A stretch of 13,998 bases of DNA from Saccoglossus kowalevskii (taxonomy: Eukaryota; Hemichordata; Enteropneusta; Harrimaniidae), in contig NW_003147283.1 of NCBI RefSeq assembly GCF_000003605.2, forward strand, positions 148,967 through 162,964, in the 5' to 3' direction. Under the pieces are notes generated by a model. It was not told the origin of the DNA. It did no database searches and saw nothing but the letters and a program-made list of their open reading frames with translations. The stretch's first letter is position 1; each line of letters opens with the position of its first letter. Shown one piece after another: positions 1 to 8,660 of this stretch. Position numbers and translations under genes: made by a program.

Positions 1-560
1 GTCCGGACCCATGTAAAACGTAACGTAAAATCATATTTATTAAAGTTATTGTTCATACATGAGCTGTTAAACACACTACATAGTTTGTAATTTCATTCAG
101 CTCCTTTCAGTCACAATTCAAGACAAATAAAGACAAAAACATTCATTTTTTAATCGGTATCATTATGGAATACACTTTGTTATGAATTATTCCTAATATA
201 CTTCTGAATAGTTTGTTTTTTTCAAAATCAGTTGTTTTTAGGTTTTTTCGTCTCAAAAACAAAGCGTTTCACAATGTCGAAAACGTAAAATTGTTATCAG
301 AGAAAAAATGCAACACCTAAAATACAGTACTTGAACTATATATTGGATATTTTGATAACGACTAGAGCACTTATTTGGACTTCAATCAATGATTCAAGAC
401 GTTGGTTCAATAAAATCGAGTATATGCATCATGGCAATGACACCTTGTCTTGGATGGAGTCAGAAATTCGATGTATTTCTTTATAAGGCAGTCTGTACTT
501 CTGCAAAGATTCGACCAAATCAATAGAAATGTGGCAACAAATTCTTTAATTGCTCTATGT

Positions 561-579
561 AGAATGTATATTACATTCT
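561..579. repeat. Perfect 8-bp hairpin next to a CRE
   Basis: AGAATGTA and TACATTCT pair around TAT. It ends 6 bp before the CRE palindrome at 586. Confidence 0.65.
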
Positions 580-585
580 TTTATG

Positions 586-593
586 TGACGTCA
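586..593. promoter_or_regulatory. Full CRE palindrome TGACGTCA
   Basis: Exact match to the CREB/ATF consensus TGACGTCA, followed 9 bp later by a second palindrome, GGACGTCC (603-610). An 8-mer of this kind can occur by chance in 14 kb, and no gene start is visible nearby. Confidence 0.25.
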
Positions 594-1710
594 TGTGTGG
601 AAGGACGTCCTCTTTAATGCTACAACAATGAGTGACGGACGAGTCTATCCATTGCAAGTTAAATTAATTGTCTAGTAACCTGCGTTCGGTGCGTGTAAAT
701 AAGTGCATCTTGGTTGATCGAATGTTTCGAATGATTTTCCTGCTGTTATTCAGTAAAGATTGACTACTCGTATCTAAAAGTAAGGGTATTTAAGTCGGCG
801 TACTTCCGTTCCCAGAGGCGCAATGTGACTCATAGCATAGTCGATCGATACGGGGTTTCGTTGACATTACAGGACCTCTGAACAGACATAAAATCGTTTA
901 TCTTGCATTAAAATCTGACTTAGCGAGTGCAAAATCTCATTAAACCCAAAACGCCGCGGGTCATGTGACTTGATATAGGTGTGAAGTTCAAACGCATTGA
1001 TTATCTTACTGAACTACGATTGTACCCCTTAACCAAAATGAATGGAAACAGCGAATACAGCATATCGGGAAAATCATTAAGAGCAAGTTTTTGCCGCGAG
1101 GAGGCATCGACGATATCACTGTGGATTTACGTCAAGGCCCCTTTAAAATCCATGGATTTCAACACAATTTCGATCCGACTTTTTTAAAAACCAAGACCAA
1201 TTTATCAGAGAATACAGGTAGAAAATGTGATTTTTAACCAGTCAACACAATTTGAAACATGTCCTAGAGCATTTTCTTAATTGAAGACATGGGGGAATTA
1301 TGGAATTCTTTGATGGCAAGAGAATAATTTGAAATTAGGTGAAAAGGCGATTTTTGTCTTAAATATCTCACGACTATAAATCTTTATTTTATCAATACAT
1401 TAAGGTTATGAGATTTTTGTCTTTGGGTAGGATAGAATTTTCTCTAAATTTTTCGAGGAATTGAGTCATTATTTGGATAACACTTAATATATGAACAGTC
1501 TAATATACTGTTTCTATAAATGCCTCGAGCAGAAGAGAAATTTAACTCCCAGGATGTCTGTCAAAGTCTTCAAGGACAGAATCATATTGGGGGATACTCG
1601 GGGAAACTTACAAAATGGTGCTGCGTTATATGAACAGCTTTTCATTTCCTGGTTGGTCAATTTAATAATCAAATCGAGTGAATTGCTTTTTGTCAACAAT
1701 TGTTCAATTT

Positions 1711-1724
1711 AAAAAAAAAAAAAA
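1711..1724 (+). repeat. 14-base poly(A) run
   Basis: An uninterrupted A14 lies between two copies of TTGTTCA (1700-1706 and 1727-1733). It could mark the 3' end of an old retroposed sequence. The direct repeats are only 7 bp and are not placed as a normal target-site duplication, and nothing upstream resembles a SINE or processed gene, so a simple homopolymer is equally likely. Confidence 0.75.
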
Positions 1725-2470
1725 CGTTGTTCATTGGCAGCACCTCGATGAGGCTGATTTCAGAGTAGAAGGTAGGCGTACAGTGTTTTGATGCAATAGT
1801 ATATTGCCCATGTGTTAGTCAAAAGAAAACTACACAACGCCACATTACGGTATAGATATCTGCAAACTCATTACGTGTTCTGTAACGGTGGCTCGTGAGG
1901 AAATTGTTATGAAACCAAATCGTGCGCAGTCACATAACACGCGGAAGTCAATTGATCAAAGAAACCTGAAATAATTTAATAATTTGTTGAAAGCTTTTAC
2001 ATACGTGTTTGGGGTTGATATTTCCTTTGTCAGGTCCATATTTAATTCCTTAACTTTAAGCTTCATATCATGTTTAGCAATATACTACATACTTTTTTAA
2101 AATTATACACTATTTATGAAATGCTTAATTTAATAATAGCTCTTTAGAAAATGTTCAATTTTCTTTGTTTTGTTTTTTTTCTCTCTGCGGTACGTCTTTT
2201 ATTCGCAGTCGTATAAATGAAGTGTTTGTAACAAAAGGGAATCGCTGCAGGTACAATGACAAATAAAATGCCGACTTTCAGGGAAAAGTTACTCGATCCA
2301 CAGGTTGCATAAGTTAAATCAATTAATTAGATAGCGAGTCTTATCTTATCTTGTATAACTTCTTTTATTTTGCATAGTACACCAATTTGTAGTAATGATC
2401 CCAAATTACATTTCATTACTTACATGTTGGAACCTAGAAAATGCGAAGAATATCTGACAGAGTGTAGGCA

Positions 2471-2500
2471 ACAATTACTAGGTTATGTGACAATTACTAG
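2471..2500 (+). repeat. Short tandem duplication, 19-bp period
   Basis: ACAATTACTAG at 2471-2481 recurs exactly at 2490-2500, giving about 1.6 units of a 19-bp repeat. Confidence 0.7.
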
Positions 2501-2823
2501 TATCGCTGCAGCCAGTCCCTGTCCTTGCTAATGCGGTTGCAGTAGTACATGGTACAAGTTCCTATCTTAGCGATTTGATTGTAACCATAAGAGGTCCGGT
2601 CTACCACTTCAATACATGAAAAATAGCCGAGCCGCCTACTTTAAAATCAGCAAAATGACGCATCACTGGTTACATCCTGGGTATACGCACAATACTGTGG
2701 TGCAGTATGCAATTGGATCGTTCATCTGTAATTTATACATCTTTGTGAATACGAACCGCGTTATTACTGTCAAATACTAACAAATAAACAATACAAGTAT
2801 ATGGATTCCAGCTCAGGTTGAGT

Positions 2824-2852
2824 ATGGAGGTATAAACAGATTATACCTCCAT
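2824..2852. repeat. Perfect 12-bp hairpin, 5-base loop
   Basis: ATGGAGGTATAA (2824-2835) and TTATACCTCCAT (2841-2852) are exact reverse complements around ACAGA. It lies about 110 bp before the MITE at 2961. Too short for a canonical pre-miRNA. Confidence 0.8.
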
Positions 2853-2960
2853 GGTATGAGAAACTATATTATTATATAACATTGCAGTACGAATCCCCGG
2901 ACATCTTTTATTGGTATGACATTAGGGAATCATACTATCTCGTGCTAAATGCTAGAAATT

Positions 2961-3094
2961 GTTAAAGGGCGGTGGTCTTCGGTGCCGCGTCCTGTTCGAT
3001 ATGGGACTCATAGCGACGTACACAACGCGTGTAAAATACATTCAATTTGTTTGAATTTCAGACAGGCACTTTGCGACGACCACCGCCCTTTAAC
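2961..3094 (+). mobile_element. Complete 134-bp MITE-like element with terminal inverted repeats (copy 1)
   Basis: The left end GTTAAAGGGCGGTGGTC (2961-2977) is the exact reverse complement of the right end (3078-3094). The match continues inward for TCG after one mismatch. The interior has no meaningful open frame, so the element is non-autonomous and would need a transposase from elsewhere. TTAA sits at both ends and the termini inside it are symmetrical (AGGG...CCCT). This fits either a TTAA target duplication, as in piggyBac-type elements, or a TA duplication, as in Tc1/mariner; the palindromic ends do not separate the two. A second, truncated and inverted copy at 5584-5663 shows it is a dispersed family rather than a chance palindrome. 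The element is CpG-rich compared with its flanks. Superfamily assignment is inference. Confidence 0.8.
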
Positions 3095-3238
3095 GCAAAT
3101 GGTCGTCATCCAATCGGACAGGAACAGCAGAAGTACGAACACACGGTATATCTACCGCGGAGGCGTAAACGTTTGTAGCTGATATGCATGTCATGTACCG
3201 TAACACAAACCATTTTGTTTAACTCACGTTATATGGTA

Positions 3239-3259
3239 GGAGACAGACAGCTTGTCTCC
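3239..3259. repeat. 7-bp inverted repeat
   Basis: GGAGACA (3239-3245) pairs with TGTCTCC (3253-3259) around a 7-base loop. ATAT on each side extends it after an internal loop. Confidence 0.5.
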
Positions 3260-3746
3260 CAATATCACGAGTCCATTAAATATAGAGTTGGACCGTGTTC
3301 CACTTCAGGCTGTCTGGACAGGGCACGTGTATGTAACGAGAAATTGAAACCGGTGTGGAACCAAACAGGAAGGCCTGAACGGAAGAAGGCTGTTGTGCAT
3401 GAAGGCTGCAATGAGCTTACTAAGATTGCTTTAAAATTGCAGATTTCGCTTTTTAGAAGTACGTCGCTACTAAGTGTACATTGACAGTTCGGGTCACGAC
3501 CATTAACTTTTACTACGTCCTTTCTATGAACAAAAAAAAATAATTTTAAAATTGATGTTATTTGGTAGATTAAAGATGTAATATGGATTAATTCGACAAT
3601 ATGTTAGAATGTTATGAGGTTATCACCTGATATCACTTGTTCGTAGAGCTGGTTGCCAGAAACCACGAAAGGTCAACTTTGGCATGATTGGCAATGTGAC
3701 CTACAAATTGGAAGATACACATTCACAATACATAAAACATAATAAG

Positions 3747-3783
3747 TAAAATATTTATTGTATCTTGTTGTCAAAATATTTTA
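3747..3783. repeat. 10-bp AT-only inverted repeat
   Basis: TAAAATATTT (3747-3756) is the exact reverse complement of AAATATTTTA (3774-3783), with a 17-base loop. AT richness makes it weak evidence of function. Confidence 0.5.
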
Positions 3784-4356
3784 TTCCAACGAAAACGACT
3801 TAACGTCCAAAATATCGTGGACTTTCTATCTATGTTCAAGTCTTCGATAATAGTTCTAATTCGTAAAACATCGTAAAAGGTTGTAAGTGATCAATATAAA
3901 TATATCGCATGTCCCAAAATAGAAATTGGTCGAGTATCGATACAAATGGATAACATATTTTTAGAGTTTTGAAACCACAAGAAAAGACTTATGATGACAG
4001 TACCTAGACAATGACAATAACAATGGCGACGAGAACGAGTTCTATCTGGGTATAATAGAAACTGCAAATAATGGTTACAAAACTTTGAACTAATCAGTTG
4101 CGTTGGTGACATTTCAGAAGCGTGTATGAGAATTAATGGGAGAGAATTGTTTATCGTTGTACACGGCCTTAGTGGATGTCAAGTTCAACACAATTTCAGG
4201 TCTACTATTCCCATTTACATAGTGGTCACACATGAGTTCTTGTTGTTTGTAACGGAGGTCATTACGGAGTAGTCAGCGTTAGATGTCGCTGTATTCACTG
4301 ACTATCGAATCCATAGGTTCACGCTGTATTTGATAACGCATATCAGCAGGGTATAT

Positions 4357-4390
4357 GCTAATTAGCTTTTTACGCTAATTATGCTAATTA
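4357..4390 (+). promoter_or_regulatory. Three GCTAATTA homeodomain-type sites
   Basis: The 8-mer GCTAATTA occurs at 4357-4364, 4374-4381 and 4383-4390. It contains TAATTA, the palindromic core bound by many Antp/paired-type homeodomains. Two copies are preceded by AT, giving ATGCTAATTA, which resembles POU-homeodomain sites. Three identical 8-mers within 34 bp look like a site cluster or a small tandem duplication. The bound factor and any function are inference. Confidence 0.4.
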
Positions 4391-4700
4391 CCTAAGAGTC
4401 ACTGCATAAGTTACTATTTCCTGAACTGGAGATAACCCTTTGACATTTTGACCCGACCATGGAAAACAACACCTTCCATTTGGTTTCCTGGTTAACATAA
4501 TTTTGGCAGTCAGTGTATCATTCATTTTACTTTCAGTGTTGACGGCATTGAAAACACAGTAATAACATTCCGTGAACTCACAGTATCCTTTCAAGAGACA
4601 ACAGTCAATCCTTGGAATTAAGTACTCACAAACATTCCTTAAACAAAGTTATTTTTTTTGAATCATCGCCATGGAAACCTGCTGTCTTTGTCAATAAAGT

Positions 4701-4712
4701 CGGTCACTGACC
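4701..4712. promoter_or_regulatory. IR1 nuclear-receptor-type palindrome, copy 1
   Basis: CGGTCACTGACC contains GGTCA and TGACC separated by one base. This is the inverted-repeat-1 arrangement bound by receptors such as EcR/USP or FXR/RXR. The same 12-mer recurs 123 bp downstream. Confidence 0.35.
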
Positions 4713-4823
4713 ACGTAATAAACCCCGGCACGAGTTGCCAGTTAAGTAGCGGACAAGATCCGCAATACCTAACCCCGTTTGCGCACTCACAACCACGAGA
4801 CCGACGTACTATTGTTTACTCTC

Positions 4824-4836
4824 CGGTCACTGACCG
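4824..4836. promoter_or_regulatory. IR1 nuclear-receptor-type palindrome, copy 2
   Basis: CGGTCACTGACCG is a perfect 13-bp interrupted palindrome. It shares 12 bases exactly with the site at 4701. Another AGGTCA half-site follows near 5132. Confidence 0.35.
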
Positions 4837-5332
4837 TTTCACACTGGGTGCTCAGCTTTTGTTGTGTGTTCAAGCCGCCATCGTACAACGTAAGTAACAG
4901 GTTACTGCACTGTTGAATAACTGCTGACGTTTGTTTTTTTATATTTGACAAGAAGTTTGCAAACAAAACTATTACATGAATAATTTATTCAGTGGTTCAC
5001 AGTTCTGAAATCTCTCTCTCAAATCAGGTGATTCAAAGTTATTGATTGACATCAATCACGGAATCACTTCTCTTTTTACGAGTTTTTATCAATCATACGT
5101 CACACCACAGTCACTCTAGTGTGGAGGGACTGAGGTCACACGCAGTCTGGTTCTCTCAGGCTGTCCCATTTCATCGCTCGTGGCGCACTCATCGCCCTCA
5201 ACGTCTATAACTGGACAGGGAACCAGAGTGTGCAATCCAGAGTGCAATCTAATGTTTCGTGTTCGCTATGCACTATGGGCGACAAGGAACTTGCTATCTC
5301 TGGTTTTCATTCTGGTATGTTTCCCACTTGGC

Positions 5333-5344
5333 GATCACGTGATC
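5333..5344. promoter_or_regulatory. E-box palindrome GATCACGTGATC
   Basis: Perfect 12-bp palindrome centred on CACGTG, the bHLH-zip core site. Other CACGTG cores lie near 3325, 6810, 9273, 10783 and 13020. Confidence 0.25.
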
Positions 5345-5583
5345 CATCGATTCAAAAAACACATTCTGAAATGTTTATCCGACGAAGTATCCCGCTAACC
5401 TATTCTATCGCAGCAATACATAAGTTGTGTGTACTTTCAATCTATTCACCAACAGTGCATGCGAATCAACTTGAACGCACCTGGCCAACAACTAAGCTCA
5501 ACAATTTGTCGTTGGTTACTTCCAATATACTTAAAAAAATAGCGTTCGGTAAATCGGCGTGACAGTAGTTAACTTCAAGTTCA

Positions 5584-5663
5584 GTTAAAGGGCGGTGGTC
5601 GTCGAATTTCATGTAAAAAAAGAATTTGTTTTACACGCGCTGTGTACGTCCCATATCGAACAG
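5584..5663 (-). mobile_element. Truncated, inverted copy of the 134-bp MITE-like element (copy 2)
   Basis: The first 21 bases, GTTAAAGGGCGGTGGTCGTCG, are identical to the reverse complement of the right end of the copy at 2961-3094. A second homologous block (5629-5663) contains TTTTACACGCG, then TGTGTACGTC and CCATATCGAACAG, with one substitution. Between these two blocks the sequence is diverged and about 13 bases shorter. A 10-base segment of copy 1 (GCTATGAGTC) is absent between GTC and CCATATCG. The match stops after CAG at 5663, so about 30 bases including the other terminal repeat are missing. This is a dead fragment with one terminus. Confidence 0.75.
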
Positions 5664-5836
5664 ATTTTACATTGAGACCTGAATGTACTGGAATAAAATA
5701 TTGTATATTAAATCTCGCTTGGTGGGTGCACTCGATTTTAAGCACCCAGGCGAAGTGAAAATAACCAAATATCAATTCTTTAGATCTTGTGATCAATTGT
5801 AGCGTTTTACAAATATTTGGCTATTTTTTGGTCATG

Positions 5837-5860
5837 ATGAAGTGAAGTAATGAAGTGAAG
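5837..5860 (+). repeat. 13-bp tandem duplication
   Basis: ATGAAGTGAAG occurs at 5837-5847 and again at 5850-5860. Confidence 0.7.
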
Positions 5861-6032
5861 AACCCACCCGGTTCACTGCCCCGGGCACTAGCTGCAAACG
5901 AGGCGAGATTATTTGTAAACGATGGATTAAATCAAAACTGTTGACTATCACATGATTGTCTCTGTCATACCCATGCCATTCCGATGTTCGTGACACTCAG
6001 TAGGGACCTCACAATACATTAATAGAGCGGTA

Positions 6033-6048
6033 ACAAGTATGTACTTGT
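6033..6048. repeat. 16-bp palindrome ACAAGTA-TG-TACTTGT
   Basis: Seven-base arms are exact reverse complements around TG. Confidence 0.55.
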
Positions 6049-6098
6049 CACAGGAACTACGATTATGCGCACATTGTCCCAGTCATTGGCACGCGATG

Positions 6099-6123
6099 AC
6101 GTGTACAATCGTTTTATACACGT
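6099..6123. repeat. 7-bp inverted repeat
   Basis: ACGTGTA (6099-6105) pairs with TACACGT (6117-6123) over an 11-base loop. Confidence 0.5.
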
Positions 6124-6384
6124 TAGTTGTAATTAGGTGTTTTATTTTATGTTCCTATTGGTCTAAGCTAATTATTTCCATTAATTTCCTCGATTGATCA
6201 TTTTATGAATGCTACTGTGATGTATTCATTCTGCAATATGACATGTTAATTTCCCGCATGTATTACTATATCTTCTCTGATAACAAAAAACAAAGTGTTA
6301 ACATTATTATGAAAACAAACGTGCGTTAAAATCACAGACCCATTACACTTCATGGCAATGTGTTCCTAACATACTACGGAGGTC

Positions 6385-6425
6385 GGTCTCCCCATGAACG
6401 TACTAACACGTCCATGGTCTCCCCA
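6385..6425. repeat. Hairpin between direct repeats
   Basis: GGTCTCCCCA occurs at 6385-6394 and 6416-6425. Between and overlapping them, CCATGAACGT (6392-6401) pairs with ACGTCCATGG (6408-6417), nine of ten positions. The combination may be a local duplication or the footprint of a small element. Confidence 0.5.
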
Positions 6426-6579
6426 AACTCATGATCGACTCTGTAGATTTTAGTATGGCCTCAAACTTGACCGAATATGAACCAAATATTTATTATTACA
6501 TGAACAAATTTTCGATCATTTTTTTTTCGTGAAAAATGTAGTATTTGTATTTTTTACGGACTTTTCCGAGAAATGTCCC

Positions 6580-6660
6580 TTCTATGTTAGTACCAAAACG
6601 CATATCTTTAGGAATTAAAGCACTTCGCGACGTGGACATATAAACAAACAAACAAACAAC
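6580..6660 (+). mobile_element. Possible 3' tail of a non-LTR retrotransposon or SINE ending in (AAAC)n
   Basis: The perfect tetranucleotide run (AAAC)4 plus AAC at 6642-6660 follows GCGACGTGGACATAT. Non-LTR elements and SINEs of many invertebrates end in short tandem tails of this kind, and a sequence like CGCGACGTGGACA just before the repeat has the look of such a 3' end. No reverse-transcriptase frame, pol III boxes or target duplication were found, so the 5' boundary given is arbitrary. A plain microsatellite is the alternative. Confidence 0.3.
6642..6660 (+). repeat. (AAAC)n microsatellite
   Basis: Four perfect AAAC units followed by AAC. Confidence 0.85.
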
Positions 6661-7458
6661 CTAGTAGATAAGAATTGTAGCAAGTAGTGAAATATCAGTG
6701 TTTTTATTCAGTTTGTTTGCAGTGAGTGACCATGTACCCAGGCATGTATCAACGGGCAGCCATACACTGCAAACAATCTATAAAAATTTGATTTCAGGTG
6801 AAGGCCAGACACGTGACATGGCGTATGTCAACATACAAGTCCGTGTTTTCACTCATTCAGCAATGAACAATTACTGCAAACTTCAAAATAATTCCCATGG
6901 AAATCCTCCCAACATTGTAAATAGAAACATCATCACGCCATTATTTGTAGTTCACAGTACACACACGTTTATGTATTTTCAATATCTACACATCTGTCGA
7001 TGTTCAAGGTCATAAACAGTACGTGCTAGTGTACAGTATAACTTTGTATTGCCTTGGCTCTTTAATATTGCATTGTGGGTAATATGCGTAGTACAAATTG
7101 TCACATATAGACTACCAAAGTTCAGATCAGTTCAGTTGTCTATTTCACATTAATACAATAATCTTACATACATTGGAATACAGATTATAGAAGTTATGGG
7201 AGGGAGCTAAACAAATAATGTGACCCCCAATCGAGTCCACTCCCCCTGCATCATTAAATTATATAAAAAAGAGATAATTGAATAAACGGATAACTATCAA
7301 AATATATCTTTTCAACCGTTTTTATCAGACCTGAAATAAATTCAGACGGTAAAACAGGTGAAAAACTAAACTAAAATTAAATTAAACAACAACAAGAAGT
7401 CCCGACTTTTCTAGTCTACTGGTATTGCCATATCCTCAGGTCAGTCATTGCCTACGAT

Positions 7459-7490
7459 AGGACACACCAATCCTGTGATTTGTGTGTCCT
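7459..7490. repeat. Perfect 9-bp hairpin
   Basis: AGGACACAC (7459-7467) is the exact reverse complement of GTGTGTCCT (7482-7490), with a 14-base loop. Two further A-T pairs form after one mismatch. Confidence 0.6.
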
Positions 7491-7558
7491 GTGCTAGTAA
7501 ACCTTTGTACAGTGTCAGTCGTCAAAACACTGCCTACTATGTCACCTCGCTAAGGCAG

Positions 7559-7571
7559 GGGTCACAGGTCA
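7559..7571 (+). promoter_or_regulatory. DR1 nuclear-receptor-type element
   Basis: GGGTCA-C-AGGTCA is a direct repeat of the receptor half-site with one-base spacing, the arrangement preferred by RXR and HNF4-type receptors. A further AGGTCA lies near 7439. No gene start is clear nearby, so the role is inference. Confidence 0.3.
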
Positions 7572-8051
7572 AACTCGTTAACAAACTGTATTACTAGTTT
7601 ATTGAATGATGTGTAAATTGTATCGGAATTGTCGTTGTTCTGGAAACAGCAGAAGGAATGACCGGATGCCGTAATTGCATTATATTTACGGACACCGATC
7701 GTTCTAATAGTTCCCCGGTTTTAAACGACCCCGAGGAGAAAATAGTTGTTTCTTTTGATGTGTATCTCTTCAAACACAAAGACGAGTCTTTTTGACGAAA
7801 GTTAATTTGAACTGAGTACACAGTTTCCATTCTTGTGCCCTTGTTGACAAAGCAAGCCAGTCACGACATGCTATGTCTGCAACCAATCAAATTTTCCCTT
7901 GTAAAATGATGCATGTTAAATGATGAGATGATTGTACTATGCTTCGATACAATATGAGTCAGTCGGCCTTCTGAAGAATACATTGCTAGGACGTGATTCA
8001 TTCCATTTTAACAGAGCAGTCATATCGGGTTACCGCACCACGGCATCCTAC

Positions 8052-8074
8052 CTGTCAGTCACCTATCCTGACAG
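8052..8074. repeat. 7-bp inverted repeat
   Basis: CTGTCAG (8052-8058) pairs with CTGACAG (8068-8074) over 9 bases. Each arm also contains a MEIS/TGIF-type TGACAG core. Confidence 0.45.
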
Positions 8075-8190
8075 CCGATGAACGATTATATCTCTCGTCT
8101 CGATTGAATGTCATACCCACAACCACTTCACTGCGTTGAACTTGTGTTCAATATTCATAATTCGCCCTCAATTCACCACCTGAAACTATC

Positions 8191-8202
8191 AGCGCATGCG
8201 CT
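8191..8202. promoter_or_regulatory. NRF1-type palindrome AGCGCATGCGCT
   Basis: Perfect 12-bp palindrome containing GCGCATGCGC, the NRF1 core found in many animal promoters. A near match, TGCGCATGCG, lies at 8366-8375. The two flank the TATA-like element at 8288. Confidence 0.35.
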
Positions 8203-8287
8203 AAGTTAAAAGATGTATCAATACGGATAATTTTCACTGGGAATATTTTGCAGAGAGTACGACGTGATGGAGTCGCAATTTCATTAC

Positions 8288-8330
8288 TATATAAAACCTG
8301 ATTGAACTTGTGAAATTAGTTTCACTAAAC
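8288..8330 (+). promoter_or_regulatory. Possible core promoter: TATA box and initiator-like sequence
   Basis: TATATAAAA at 8288-8296 is followed by TTCACTAA, an initiator-like sequence whose A is at 8324, about 30 bp downstream of the TATA box. NRF1-like palindromes lie at 8191 and 8366. The spacing is right for a pol II promoter on the plus strand. No convincing exon follows; the next open frames overlap a minisatellite. AT-rich DNA produces TATA-like strings often. Confidence 0.2.
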
Positions 8331-8660
8331 TCCAACTAAGGTTCCAAAAGCATGATAGTGTGAAGTGCGCATGCGTAAGTTTCACAGTCAGGTTAGATGA
8401 AATATTGCAAATATTTCGGATAGATGAGTTCTTCAAATGATGCTGAGGAGAAAACAGAGCAATTGCTTGCAAAATGCAAAAAATACTTTCCTTAGCAATT
8501 CATGTTCAGAGAGCCCTGCCATAAAAGATGAACCCGACTAACCATGTATGTAAACAAAATCCACTCCCTTAATGACATTTCCCCAAAACCCGATAACTCA
8601 AATCCACCACACACAACAATATCATAGTGTTACTAATTTACCACAGAGCTATCTCATGCC

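Larger units (their letters stand above)
1..1480. other. AT-rich non-coding stretch
   Basis: No credible gene. The only open frame over 60 codons (981-1187) begins at GTG and shows no recognisable motif. Besides the CRE and hairpin near 560-610, TCGAATG repeats at 718 and 727, and GATTTTTGTCTT repeats at 1349 and 1412. Confidence 0.6.
1481..2800. other. AT-rich non-coding stretch
   Basis: Overlapping open frames on both strands near 1491-1712 end at the A14 run and look fortuitous. A pyrimidine tract ending in an AG near 2160-2209 resembles a splice acceptor, but the downstream frame closes quickly (TAA). I see no gene. Confidence 0.55.
3095..4356. other. Non-coding stretch downstream of the MITE
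   Basis: A 98-codon frame at 3188-3484 has no recognised domain, and its first codons run out of repeat-adjacent DNA. The rest is AT-rich with the inverted repeats listed separately. No gene is supported. Confidence 0.5.
4391..5583. other. Non-coding stretch with weak open frames
   Basis: The longest open frame of the window (5230-5562, 110 codons) overlaps another (5180-5398) in a different frame. Neither shows a known family. A TCTCTCTCTC run lies near 5010. AGGTCA-type half-sites recur between 4700 and 5140. Confidence 0.5.
5664..6579. other. Unique-looking non-coding stretch
   Basis: Holds the short duplication and palindromes listed, plus TGCCCCGGGCA at 5877-5887, a palindrome that fits the AP-2 consensus GCCNNNGGC. 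No gene seen. Confidence 0.55.
6661..7593. other. Non-coding stretch with one 105-codon frame
   Basis: The frame at 6698-7015 opens with GTG, not ATG, and its product has no recognisable domain. 7240-7400 is very AT-rich with TATATAAAAAA near 7258. The DR1 element closes the stretch. Confidence 0.55.
7594..8660. other. Possible promoter region without a recognisable gene
   Basis: On the minus strand a 78-codon frame (7830 down to 7594) starts in a strong initiation context (A at -3, G at +4) and has an inverted CCAAT box near 7883-7887, about 55 bp upstream. Its product matches no family I recognise. The NRF1/TATA/initiator group lies further upstream, pointing the other way. Confidence 0.4.

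Noticed and set aside
3188-3484. 98-codon frame beside the MITE
   Set aside because: No recognised domain, not a transposase fragment, and no supporting splice or promoter signals.
5230-5562. Longest open frame, 110 codons, plus strand
   Set aside because: No recognised domain. It overlaps another open frame in a different phase, and one frame of this length is unremarkable across 28 kb of double-stranded reading.
6698-7015. 105-codon frame, plus strand
   Set aside because: It starts with GTG, which is not a normal animal start, and the product has no family features.
7594-7830. 78-codon minus-strand frame with a strong start context and an upstream inverted CCAAT box
   Set aside because: The signals are suggestive but individually common, and the product is unrecognised, so it is not called as a gene.
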